Source: JBAYST01 sp041676005 (lineage in GTDB: Bacteria > Bacillota_I > Bacilli_A > RFN20 > CAG-826). From it: DNA of 12,342 nucleotides. Shown piece by piece: positions 6,457-12,342 of the stretch (position 1 is the stretch's first letter; each line of letters opens with the position of its first letter). The stretch covers positions 1-12,342 of the forward strand of contig JBAYST010000027.1 in the NCBI GenBank assembly GCA_041676005.1. The letters run 5' to 3'. A model generated the notes under the pieces. That model searched no databases, was not told the DNA's origin, and saw only the letters and a list, made by a program, of their open reading frames with translations. The position numbers and the translations under genes were made by a program.

Positions 6457-7416
6457 ATGAACAATCGTAAAGTAGTAATCATTGGAGATGGAATGGTCGG
6501 TTCGTCAATCGCTTTTACCATGCTTCAACAAGAAACCGTCAATGACCTCGTAATCATCGATATCAACAAACGCAAAGCTGAAGGAGATGCACTAGACCTC
6601 ATGCAGGGAATGCCTTTTGTCACTCCTAAAAAAATTAGAGCAGGTGAATATCCGGACATCAAAGATGCTCACGTCGTGATCATCACCGCGGGTGTCGCTC
6701 AAAAAGAAGGAGAAACAAGACTTGATTTATTGAAAAAGAATTTACAAGTTTTTGATTCGATTATCAACTCTATGAAACCTTATCTAAATCGAAAAGCAGT
6801 CGTTTTAGTCGTCACTAATCCGGTTGATATTTTAACTTATTTCACTCAGCAAAAATTAGGTATTAACCACAATCAAGTCATTGGAAGTGGCACTGTTCTT
6901 GACACTGCCAGATTAAAAACTGCAATTGCCGAGCACACACACGTCGATCCTCGGAACGTTCATACATTTGTAATTGGTGAACACGGTGATTCTGAAGTTG
7001 CTGCCTATTCGGTGACGACGATTGGAGGAATCCCAATCAGTCGGTATTGTTTGCAGTGCGGAGGATGTAAAGATGGAGGAGATTCACTTTTGCTCAACCT
7101 TCATGAAGACGTCAAAAAAGCCGCCTATGAAATCATCAATAAAAAAGGCGCGACATATTATGCGGTTGCTCTAGCGGTCAATTTTATCGTCAAAGCGATT
7201 TTAAATGATTATAAATCCGTCCTCACTGTTTCGACTTTAATGCGCAATGAATACGACGGAAGAATTGATGATGTTTATCTATCTGTCCCTTGTATTGTCG
7301 GACAAAACGGTGTCGAAAGAATTCTCTATCCGAATTATTCTAAAGAAGAAATCGATAAATTAGTTGAATCCAGTAATATTTTAAAAGCTCAAATCGCACT
7401 TTATAAAAACAGTTAA
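6457..7416 (+). CDS. ldh: L-lactate dehydrogenase
   Basis: A 319-residue L-LDH that reduces pyruvate to L-lactate with NADH in the cytosol, regenerating NAD+ in fermentation. The Rossmann motif is GDGMVGSS (10-17). The substrate loop AQKEGETRLDLL contains Q82, the position where malate dehydrogenases have Arg, and R88. NPVD (121-124) and the catalytic set D149, R152 and H176 (GEHGDSE) are intact. At the allosteric fructose-1,6-bisphosphate site of Bacillus LDH (R173/H188), the first position is Lys (K154) and the second is kept (H169). A Cys-rich loop, CLQCGGC, lies at residues 199-205. GGAGG 7 nt before the ATG at 6457 fixes the start. The 20 upstream residues open in frame overlap the surE terminator and are not family-like. 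Its stop touches an ATG of the next frame. Confidence 0.96.
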   Translation: MNNRKVVIIGDGMVGSSIAFTMLQQETVNDLVIIDINKRKAEGDALDLMQGMPFVTPKKIRAGEYPDIKDAHVVIITAGVAQKEGETRLDLLKKNLQVFDSIINSMKPYLNRKAVVLVVTNPVDILTYFTQQKLGINHNQVIGSGTVLDTARLKTAIAEHTHVDPRNVHTFVIGEHGDSEVAAYSVTTIGGIPISRYCLQCGGCKDGGDSLLLNLHEDVKKAAYEIINKKGATYYAVALAVNFIVKAILNDYKSVLTVSTLMRNEYDGRIDDVYLSVPCIVGQNGVERILYPNYSKEEIDKLVESSNILKAQIALYKNS

Positions 7417-7436
7417 TGACCATTAAGTCATATTAT

Positions 7437-7445
7437 TGGTATATT
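7437..7445 (+). promoter_or_regulatory. Extended -10 promoter before the DUF3810-type gene
   Basis: TGG-TATATT (7437-7445) is an extended -10. A partial -35 (ATGACC, 7416-7421) lies 18 nt upstream. Transcription would start almost exactly at the ATG at 7452, and neither candidate start has a ribosome site, so this looks like a second leaderless gene. Confidence 0.4.
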
Positions 7446-7451
7446 GATAAT

Positions 7452-8603
7452 ATGAAAAAAGAAAAGTTTTTTACAAAAGGAATCGGCGTTTTAATCGGCG
7501 TGATTTCCTTTTTTATTTTAACAATCATCGTTTTTCTTTTTCTTCGTCTTTCTAGTCAAGCCTCCGAATGGTGGACTCGGCATGTCACCTTACCTTATCT
7601 AGCTTTTAGTGGTGAATTATCTTCACGGTTTTCTTTTTCTTTAACAGAGGTGTTTTTCAGCATTTTAATCGTCTTTTGCATCGTTTTAATCACATTTACA
7701 CTCATTTTTTTCTTTAAAAGACGTGTCAAAAAAGCACTGAAAATCTTGACTTTTTTAAGTGCGGTAATCATCGGTGTTTCTTCTTACTATACAGTGATTA
7801 TTTCGCTTAGTTATCATAGAGAACCACTTGATTTCATTCCACAATACGAAGGAGAATTCTCCCAAGATCAATTCAAAGATTTACTCATCTATTACACCGA
7901 TAAATTCAACTCTGCTGCGGAAGTTTTAGATTTTGATGAACAAGGTGATGTCGTCAGTCCTTACTCACTTGATGAACTCGCTGAAGTTTTGATTGATGAA
8001 TACGCAAAGATCGAGACGGATTACCTTTCTTCTTATACTGGTAAAATCAAACCGATGTTCACTTCTTGGCTTTATCGAGAACTACAAATTATCGGAGTGA
8101 CCTTTGCGCCATTAAGCGAAGCTAATGTCAACGTTTTAAATACTTCGATGAGCATCCCTTTTACTGCTGCTCATGAACTCGCGCATCAAAAAGGTGTGAT
8201 GCGTGAGGAAGACGCAAATCTTTTAGCGCTTTACATTTGCTTATCTAGTGCTGATCCATACTTACAATTTTCTGGCTACATCCACTCTTATACTTCGATT
8301 TATGGTCTTTTAAATTACACTGGTATCAGTGAAGATAAAACCGAAATTTATGAATCACTTAATTCACACATTTTAAATGCCTATTCTCACCAAACTCAAT
8401 ATTGGACGGAACATGATTTACTCGGAAATATCGCAGAATTTTTCAATGATTTATATTTAAAACTAAGCGGAACGGCCGGAACGACGACCTATATTGACAC
8501 TTATGTTTCACAAGATACAGGCGAGACCGATGGTGAAGGTCATCCGATTTACACTTTCACTTTCTCTCCATATCAAAAATTATTCTTTGCTTTATATCCT
8601 TAA
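7452..8603 (+). CDS. DUF3810-type membrane zinc-peptidase-like protein
   Basis: A 383-residue protein with three predicted membrane helices in the first ~125 residues (about 10-33, 60-86 and 97-122), then a ~260-residue domain with a zincin motif, AAHELAHQKGVMREEDANL. H241, E242 and H245 form the HExxH site, and E252 or E253 could be the third ligand. This arrangement matches the DUF3810 family, whose substrate is unknown. The active domain should lie on one side of the membrane, probably outside. The frame is open from an ATG at 7416 that overlaps the ldh stop by one base and would add 12 polar/aromatic residues. I prefer 7452 (MKKEKFFTKG) because the positive N terminus then precedes the first helix. 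Neither start has a Shine-Dalgarno sequence. Peptidase activity is inferred. Confidence 0.82.
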   Translation: MKKEKFFTKGIGVLIGVISFFILTIIVFLFLRLSSQASEWWTRHVTLPYLAFSGELSSRFSFSLTEVFFSILIVFCIVLITFTLIFFFKRRVKKALKILTFLSAVIIGVSSYYTVIISLSYHREPLDFIPQYEGEFSQDQFKDLLIYYTDKFNSAAEVLDFDEQGDVVSPYSLDELAEVLIDEYAKIETDYLSSYTGKIKPMFTSWLYRELQIIGVTFAPLSEANVNVLNTSMSIPFTAAHELAHQKGVMREEDANLLALYICLSSADPYLQFSGYIHSYTSIYGLLNYTGISEDKTEIYESLNSHILNAYSHQTQYWTEHDLLGNIAEFFNDLYLKLSGTAGTTTYIDTYVSQDTGETDGEGHPIYTFTFSPYQKLFFALYP

Positions 8604-8620
8604 ATAAAACCTACGGAATT

Positions 8621-8646
8621 AAAAGACTTATATTGTCTTTTTCTTT
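8621..8646 (+). terminator. Rho-independent terminator
   Basis: A 7-bp stem AAAAGAC/GTCTTTT (8621-8627 and 8635-8641) has a 7-nt loop and a T-rich tail, 17 nt after the DUF3810-type gene. Confidence 0.8.
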
Positions 8647-8690
8647 TGCATTGGTGAAGACTTTTCTATACACTTTTAAATAGAAAAACA

Positions 8691-9563
8691 ATGGAAATCT
8701 TAAAAGTTGAAAATCTCTTAAAAAAATACCCGAAATTCACATTAGATAATGTTTCTTTTTCTTTAAGACAAGGGGAGATCATGGGCTTTATCGGTCGTAA
8801 CGGGGCCGGAAAGACGACGACCTTAAAAGCGATTATGCATCTCGTTCGTCTTGACGGCGGAAGTATTGAAGCATTTGGTAAAGAGTTCACTGCAGACGAA
8901 CTCACCAATCGGAAACGCATCGCGTTTTCTTTAGGAGGTGTCAATTTCTTTCCGTTTAAAACGGTTGAAAAATTGACTGAAGTGACCGCGCGCTTTTATC
9001 CGACTTGGGATCAGTCAAAATTCGAACATTATCTTAAAGTTTTTGAAATCGACCAAAAAAAGAAAATCAAAGAGTTATCTGAAGGAATGAAAACCAAGTA
9101 TTCCTTAGCGATTGCGCTATCACATAATGCCGAGCTATTGATTCTCGACGAGCCGACAAGTGGTTTAGATCCGGTTTCACGCGATGAAATTCTTTATATC
9201 TTTAAACAATTGGTGAGCGATGGTAAAAGAAGCGTTCTCTTTTCAACGCATATTACCTCCGATTTAGAAAAATGTGCTGATACGATCACTTATATTCGAA
9301 ACGGCAAATTAGTCGTTGCGAATATGACTAAAGAAGAATTTATTTCCGCTTATAAGTTAGTCGAAATTGAAACCGATTTGTTCGATGATAAAATCAAAGA
9401 TTTTTTGATCGCTTTTCGAAAAGAAAAAGGGTTAGTTATCGGTTTGATCGAAACTAAAAAAGTCGAGTTGCTCCCGACTTTTGTTAAAATCAAAAGTCCT
9501 GACTTAGAAAACATCATGGTTTTTCTTGAGTGGGAGGCGAATCATGAAAAATTTAATTTATAA
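8691..9563 (+). CDS. ABC-2 exporter ATP-binding protein (YtrB-like)
   Basis: A 290-residue ATPase of an ABC-2-type exporter. Visible motifs are Walker A GRNGAGKTT (35-43), signature LSEGMK (129-134), Walker B LLILDEP (149-155), D-loop SGLD, and the switch His in FSTH (H187). The Q-loop lacks its usual Gln (FSLGGVNFF, 79-87), and the following YPTWDQSKF segment is typical of the YtrB-like subgroup. A ~75-residue C-terminal extension follows the ATPase core. It acts on the cytosolic face with the permease encoded next, which it overlaps by 20 nt. The substrate is unknown; relatives are linked to envelope stress or peptide antibiotics, but no GntR-type regulator is seen here. No ribosome site precedes the ATG. 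TATACA (8667-8672) or TTAAAT (8676-8681) could be a -10 very close to it. Confidence 0.92.
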   Translation: MEILKVENLLKKYPKFTLDNVSFSLRQGEIMGFIGRNGAGKTTTLKAIMHLVRLDGGSIEAFGKEFTADELTNRKRIAFSLGGVNFFPFKTVEKLTEVTARFYPTWDQSKFEHYLKVFEIDQKKKIKELSEGMKTKYSLAIALSHNAELLILDEPTSGLDPVSRDEILYIFKQLVSDGKRSVLFSTHITSDLEKCADTITYIRNGKLVVANMTKEEFISAYKLVEIETDLFDDKIKDFLIAFRKEKGLVIGLIETKKVELLPTFVKIKSPDLENIMVFLEWEANHEKFNL

Positions 9564-10227
9564 AGAATGGAAACTGAATATTCACCCGCTCAGCGTCATT
9601 TTTGCAACGGTTTTCGCGGTGTTTATCGCTATTCCAGGTAATCCTCATTTCCTCTCATTCATCTATGTCACATTTGCATATTCGTTAATTTTCGTCGGAG
9701 GGACAAAAGGAGTCGATAATAATGACTTATATTACACGGCCACTCTTCCGATTCGACGAGTCGACATCGTCCGCGCTCGAACACTTTCACTTGTTTCTTT
9801 ACAACTCATGAATATCTTGGCCAGTATTCCATTTGCCATTTTGTATTTTGTCTTTTTTAAATCGGCGCCAGGCAGTGAAGAAGCACTCGGATATATTTCC
9901 GCTGGAATTGAGCCTAATATCTCACTTTATGCGATGGCACTTATTTACTTCACTTTAGTAGATTTGATTTTTTTACCATGGTATTACAAAAATATAAACA
10001 AAATTATTGTCCCATATATGACCGCGACTTTTTCTTCAATGATCGTCTTTGCAATTTTCTCATCTGTCTTACCGATGATTTTTCCTCTTTATTACGAATT
10101 ATTCAACGAACCAAATAATCTATTTTTTCAGTTTATTTTTCTTGCTCTATCGGTTATTATTTACATAGGTGGTCACTTTCTCATCGTTTACCTTTCTAAA
10201 AGGAACTTTGCAAAAGCTGACATTTAA
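9544..10227 (+). CDS. ABC-2 transporter permease
   Basis: A 227-residue membrane protein with about six hydrophobic helices, the partner of the upstream ATPase. The N terminus MKNLIYKEWKLN and the segment ATLPIRRVDIVRARTLS are characteristic of the ABC2_membrane_5-type permeases, in which a short cytosolic helix contacts the ATPase. GGGAGG (9532-9537) with a 6-nt gap selects the ATG at 9544. A TTG at 9526 in the same frame would put the ribosome site inside the coding sequence. The 20-nt overlap with the ATPase gene indicates translational coupling. One permease of this size would work as a dimer with two ATPases. The substrate is not inferable. Confidence 0.88.
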   Translation: MKNLIYKEWKLNIHPLSVIFATVFAVFIAIPGNPHFLSFIYVTFAYSLIFVGGTKGVDNNDLYYTATLPIRRVDIVRARTLSLVSLQLMNILASIPFAILYFVFFKSAPGSEEALGYISAGIEPNISLYAMALIYFTLVDLIFLPWYYKNINKIIVPYMTATFSSMIVFAIFSSVLPMIFPLYYELFNEPNNLFFQFIFLALSVIIYIGGHFLIVYLSKRNFAKADI

Positions 10228-10243
10228 ATAAGGAGGATTTAAA

Positions 10244-10474
10244 ATGAAATTCGTCAAATGGATGGACGACAACCCACTTTGGTTAAAGGTCGTTCTCGCA
10301 CTCCCGATGGTCGATGTGCTTTGGGTAGTTCACAGATTAATCAAGTCAATTGAAGCGAAAAAAACTCTTGAAATCGTTTTAGCTGCCGCATTGATCGTCT
10401 TCGGATTCCCCGCTTTATGGATTGTCGACATCGTCACTTTATTGCTCAAGAAAAAAGTTCTTTGGTTCAGATAG
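10244..10474 (+). CDS. Small two-helix membrane protein of unknown function
   Basis: A 76-residue protein with two hydrophobic helices (about residues 12-30 and 43-66), a charged connector (KSIEAKK) and a basic C terminus (LLKKKVLWFR). Each helix carries an aromatic/Asp pattern (PMVDVLW and LWIVDIV), hinting at an internal two-fold repeat. I recall similar short proteins as unnamed conserved ORFs in Firmicutes but know no function. A very strong ribosome site (AAGGAGG, 10230-10236) lies 7 nt before the ATG. It follows the permease by 16 nt with no terminator between, so it is probably the third gene of the ABC operon. Confidence 0.75.
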   Translation: MKFVKWMDDNPLWLKVVLALPMVDVLWVVHRLIKSIEAKKTLEIVLAAALIVFGFPALWIVDIVTLLLKKKVLWFR

Positions 10475-10504
10475 TTATCTGTTTTTAAATAATTTAAAAA
10501 ATTC

Positions 10505-10574
10505 AGTAATAAAAAGTATTTGATTTTCATTGTGCTTTCGTTCATCTAAGTGAATTATCAAATACTTTTATTAT
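10505..10574. repeat. Long imperfect inverted repeat, terminator-like
   Basis: Arms 10505-10524 and 10557-10574 pair over the core AAAAGTATTTGAT/ATCAAATACTTTT with one bulge. The 32-nt loop contains weaker pairing (TTCA/TGAA). With A's on one side and T's on the other it may end the ABC operon transcript, or a minus-strand one, although the loop is large for a terminator. Confidence 0.6.
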
Positions 10575-10575
10575 T

Positions 10576-10641
10576 AAAACTGAGTTTTCCGTTTAGAAAA
10601 TCATTTTAAACTTGTTAATTAACCGAATTAAGATCACTTAA
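10576..10641. repeat. Cluster of short palindromes
   Basis: Four closely packed palindromes: AAAACT-G-AGTTTT (10576-10588), GTTTA...TAAAC around AAAAT/ATTTT (10591-10611), GTTAATTAAC (10614-10623) and TTAAG-N4-CTTAA (10628-10641). TTAACCGA occurs directly repeated at 10619-10626 and 10638-10645. No ORF of note covers them. The function is unknown: operator cluster, structured RNA or decayed element. Confidence 0.45.
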
Positions 10642-10659
10642 CCGACCATTAAACAACAT

Positions 10660-10697
10660 AGACTCTGTGAAGTCTCAAAAAAGAGTGCTCTTTTTTT
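10660..10697 (+). terminator. Rho-independent terminator upstream of tRNA-His
   Basis: A short hairpin AGACT/AGTCT (10660-10675) is followed by an 8-bp stem AAAAAAGA/TCTTTTTT with a GTGC loop (10677-10696) and a T-run. It would stop transcripts before the tRNA promoter. Nothing recognisable is coded just upstream, so the RNA it ends may be the ABC operon readthrough or a short ncRNA. Confidence 0.65.
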
Positions 10698-10718
10698 GCT
10701 TTAAGAGAAAAAAATGTC

Positions 10719-10750
10719 TTTACTTAAATGGCCGTTATCAGTAAGATAAT
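10719..10750 (+). promoter_or_regulatory. Candidate tRNA-His promoter
   Basis: TTTACT (10719-10724) lies 17 nt before TAAGAT (10742-10747), which overlaps an alternative -10 GATAAT (10745-10750). Transcription would begin near 10755-10757, about 7-9 nt before the mature tRNA. Confidence 0.45.
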
Positions 10751-10763
10751 AAACGTCCAACCT

Positions 10764-10840
10764 GGCGGATGTGGTGAAGTGGTTAACACACCTGGCTGTG
10801 AACCAGGCATACGTGAGTTCAATTCTCATCATTCGCCCCA
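10764..10840 (+). tRNA. tRNA-His (anticodon GTG)
   Basis: A full cloverleaf. The 7-bp acceptor stem (10765-10771 with GCGGATG) has one G-T pair and is preceded by an encoded G-1 (10764) facing discriminator C73, the identity signature of tRNA-His. The anticodon stem CCTGG/CCAGG holds loop CTGTGAA with anticodon GTG at 10798-10800. The T arm is GTGAG-TTCAATT-CTCAT. The 3' CCA is encoded (10838-10840). The D stem has three pairs plus an A-A mismatch. No terminator follows before the insertion sequence 8 bp downstream. Confidence 0.97.
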
Positions 10841-10847
10841 AAATAAT

Positions 10848-10881
10848 TGAAAATGCTCCCTAAATTTGGACCAAAAATTGG
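10848..10881 (+). repeat. Left terminal inverted repeat of the IS
   Basis: It aligns with the reverse complement of 12309-12342 at 23 of 34 positions, strongest in ATTTGGAC (10864-10871) and TTGG (10878-10881). The outermost TG is at 10848; an inner TG at 10854 gives an alternative boundary. Confidence 0.75.
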
Positions 10882-10887
10882 TACAAT
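10879..10887 (+). promoter_or_regulatory. Transposase promoter (extended -10)
   Basis: TGG-TACAAT (10879-10887) is an extended -10 at the inner edge of the left repeat. No good -35 lies at the right distance. The leader then holds GGGAG (10893-10897), 8 nt before the orfA ATG. Confidence 0.45.
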
Positions 10888-10905
10888 AAGAAGGGAGCTT
10901 TTATT

Positions 10906-11400
10906 ATGAAAACGACTCTAGAAGAAAAATTAAAATATGTACGTCTTCATCTTGATGAAGGGGTGCCTATTTTTGAAATTCAGGAAAAATATGGATTAGA
11001 TTGTTCGACATTAAAGTATTACTGTGCTTTATATCGAAAATGGGGCGAAGAGGCATTCACTAAGCCAAAAAGAAGAGAATATACTCGTCAGATGAAGCTT
11101 GAAGCAATTCATGATATTTTGACTAGTGGAAAATCTTATGCCCAAAAAGCAATTGAGTTAATGCTTACTGATCCAAAAATCATTGGTGATTGGATGGAAA
11201 AATATAAAGAGGGTGGAGAAGAAGCAATAACAGATACTCATTCTAGAGAAGCGTATAAGCATCGCGATGATAAAATCCTTGAAAAGAATTATAAAAAACT
11301 ACTCGAAGATTTAGAAAGAACTAAAGCAGAGAATGAATACCTAAAAAAATCGTATTCCCTAATTCTAAAGAGAAGCAAACCATCAAAGAAAAAGTCTTAG
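10906..11400 (+). CDS. IS150-like OrfA (helix-turn-helix subunit)
   Basis: A 164-residue OrfA of an IS3-family element. Two helix-turn-helix regions lie at about residues 5-50 (IFEIQEKYGLDCSTLKYYCALY) and 57-105 (KSYAQKAIELMLTDPKIIGDWM), the duplicated arrangement of the IS150 subgroup. A Lys/Glu-rich helix at ~118-150 is a likely leucine zipper for multimerisation. In this family OrfA binds the terminal repeats and, alone, restrains transposition. GGGAG 8 nt before the ATG fixes the start. Near codon 146 a run of seven A's allows a -1 shift into orfB, so OrfA is also the N-terminal part of the OrfAB transposase. Its stop overlaps the nominal orfB start by one base. Confidence 0.92.
   Translation: MKTTLEEKLKYVRLHLDEGVPIFEIQEKYGLDCSTLKYYCALYRKWGEEAFTKPKRREYTRQMKLEAIHDILTSGKSYAQKAIELMLTDPKIIGDWMEKYKEGGEEAITDTHSREAYKHRDDKILEKNYKKLLEDLERTKAENEYLKKSYSLILKRSKPSKKKS
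11343..11349 (+). other. Programmed -1 frameshift site (A AAA AAA)
   Basis: In the orfA frame the codons CTA-AAA-AAA-TCG place the heptamer A-AAA-AAA exactly in register for a -1 slip. The -1 frame is open from here to the orfB stop, with no stop in the 51 nt before 11400. The fusion would be 148 + 314 = 462 residues. No clear stimulatory stem was found downstream. Confidence 0.75.
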
Positions 11401-12293
11401 TGGTTAAAGAACTTAGGGAAAAATATTCACTTCATCTGCTTCTCGATATAGCGGGTCTAAAGAAATCAACTTATTTCTATGCCTTAGAGCACCTGGATTA
11501 TAAAGAAGATAAAGACAAAGAAATTGGTGATTTAATTGTAAAAATATTTAATGACAATCATAAGAAATATGGTAGGCCCAGAATCGTTTTAGAACTTAAA
11601 AGAATGGGGATTGTTATTAATAACAAAAAAGTCTATCGCATCATGAAAGATAGAGGATTAACAGCAACTCCAAGAAAAAGAAAATATAGCTCTTACAAAG
11701 GAAAGATTGGCAAAATTTGTCGTAACCATTTACTTAAAAAGAGGCTTAACAAAAATAAGCATATCTATATTTATGAAAGGCATTTTGAAACCAATAGGCC
11801 TTATCAAATTTTAGGAACCGATGTTACTCAATTCCAAATTGCGGCAGGAAAACTATATTTATCTCCAATTATCGATTTTCATACTAGAGAAATACTTGGA
11901 TACGACATATCTACATCTCCTAATTATGCCCAAATTAGAAGAATGATGAAGATGATGTTTGATAGACACGGTGAAGTGTTTAGCGGTTTAATCCTTCATA
12001 GCGATCAAGGATATCAATATCAAATGAAAGCCTATCAAAAGCTTTTAAAAGAGCATGGAATAATTCAATCAATGTCTAGAAAGGGAAATTGCTTAGATAA
12101 TTCTCCAACAGAAAATTTCTTTGGAAGATTAAAAACAGAAATCTTTTATGACAAGGAATTTGAATATGAATCTCTCGATCAATTAAAACGCGCGATTGAA
12201 AAATACATCAAATATTACAACGAAGAAAGGATTGTTGTTAAATACGGCGATTCTCCAATAAACATTAGACAATCATATCAAAATCAGGTTTAA
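11400..12293 (+). CDS. IS150-like OrfB transposase (DDE integrase domain)
   Basis: The DDE transposase part of the IS, 297 residues if begun at the GTG. In practice it is probably made only as the OrfAB fusion. An HTH_21-like region (KKYGRPRIVLELKRMGIVIN) precedes the rve integrase core. The catalytic residues are visible: D in LGTDVTQF, D in LILHSDQGYQY, and E in DNSPTENFFGRLK, the usual DD(35)E pattern. The open frame extends upstream of 11400 to the slippery site and encodes PNSKEKQTIKEKVLVVK, typical of the OrfA-OrfB junction. No ribosome site precedes the GTG, which supports production by frameshifting rather than separate initiation. It is intact. Confidence 0.94.
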   Translation: MVKELREKYSLHLLLDIAGLKKSTYFYALEHLDYKEDKDKEIGDLIVKIFNDNHKKYGRPRIVLELKRMGIVINNKKVYRIMKDRGLTATPRKRKYSSYKGKIGKICRNHLLKKRLNKNKHIYIYERHFETNRPYQILGTDVTQFQIAAGKLYLSPIIDFHTREILGYDISTSPNYAQIRRMMKMMFDRHGEVFSGLILHSDQGYQYQMKAYQKLLKEHGIIQSMSRKGNCLDNSPTENFFGRLKTEIFYDKEFEYESLDQLKRAIEKYIKYYNEERIVVKYGDSPINIRQSYQNQV

Positions 12294-12301
12294 TACTGTT
12301 G

Positions 12302-12316
12302 AGGGTATCCAACCCT
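12302..12316 (+). other. Small hairpin after orfB
   Basis: AGGGT/ACCCT (12302-12306 and 12312-12316) with a 5-nt loop, 8 nt after the transposase stop. There is no T-run, so it is not a classic terminator. It partly overlaps the right terminal repeat. Confidence 0.3.
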
Positions 12317-12342
12317 TAGTCCAAATAAATGGAACAAGTACA
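12309..12342 (-). repeat. Right terminal inverted repeat of the IS
   Basis: Read inward on the minus strand it starts TGTACTTGTTCC and contains ATTTGGACT and TTGG, matching the left repeat. It ends exactly at the last base of the window. Confidence 0.75.

Larger units (their letters stand above)
10848..12342 (+). mobile_element. IS3-family insertion sequence, IS150-like
   Basis: A 1495-bp element with orfA, orfB and terminal inverted repeats starting TG and ending CA, as IS3-family members do. The right terminus read inward (TGTACTTGTTCCATTT) resembles the IS150 end as I recall it. The size is near IS150 (~1.4 kb). Both reading frames and the frameshift site are intact, so it may be active. 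The composition is lower in GC than neighbours: a counted 60-base row in orfB (11521-11580) has 15 G+C, against 31 in a feoB row (3121-3180). The target duplication cannot be tested because the right end is the last base of the window. Confidence 0.88.

Noticed and set aside
10330..10545. Minus-strand ORF of 71 codons
   Set aside because: It lies mostly antisense to the small membrane protein, has no ribosome site and runs through the inverted repeat.
10505..10660. CRISPR array or phage attachment site
   Set aside because: Repeats are unequal palindromes without regular spacers, and no integrase or duplicated tRNA end is present.
10854..12336. Alternative IS boundaries six bases inside
   Set aside because: TG/CA also occur there, but the outer TGTACT start fits IS150-type ends better and the outer bases still partly match.
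1..12342. Mycoplasma-type genetic code (UGA as Trp)
   Set aside because: Genes such as the lipoprotein and feoA1 end at TGA with sensible downstream starts, and Trp residues in FeoB and LipoP are UGG.

Overview
The window suggests a low-GC Firmicute or Tenericute relative (Bacilli, Erysipelotrichia or Acholeplasma-like). The protein repertoire fits: FBP-type L-lactate dehydrogenase, a clostridial-style double FeoA, a YtrB-like ABC system, a Ser-rich lipoprotein and an IS150-type element. UGA reads as a stop and tryptophan is UGG, so this is not a code-4 mycoplasma. Several genes have strong GGAGG ribosome sites. At least two others lack one and sit directly behind a promoter, so they may be leaderless. 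Species is not resolved. || Layout. 1-94 (-): 5' end of glyA. 263-4292: an iron-homeostasis block of ferritin (+), a DtxR/MntR-type regulator (-), then a divergent operon feoA1-feoA2-feoB-small Cys protein (+). The feo leader carries two nearly identical 18-bp inverted repeats just downstream of a strong promoter, the best candidates for the metalloregulator's operators. 4362-6394: a Ser-rich lipoprotein of unknown function overlapping surE by ATGA. 6457-8603: L-lactate dehydrogenase, then a DUF3810-type membrane zinc-peptidase-like protein. 8691-10474: an ABC-2 exporter ATPase, its permease and a small two-helix membrane protein. 10475-10763: a palindrome-rich intergenic stretch ending in a terminator. 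10764-10840: tRNA-His with encoded CCA. 10848-12342: an apparently complete IS3-family (IS150-like) element. It begins 8 bp after the tRNA and its right end coincides with the end of the window. || How the genes work together. Ferritin stores iron, FeoA/FeoB import Fe(II), and the regulator presumably shuts off import when metal is plentiful. The other modules (one-carbon metabolism, nucleotide turnover, fermentation, export) have no visible tie to iron. I see no clearly novel multi-gene system. The most useful leads are the twin feo operators, the 92-nt out-of-frame feoA1/feoA2 overlap, the leaderless-looking genes, the palindrome cluster upstream of tRNA-His, and the unrecognised lipoprotein.
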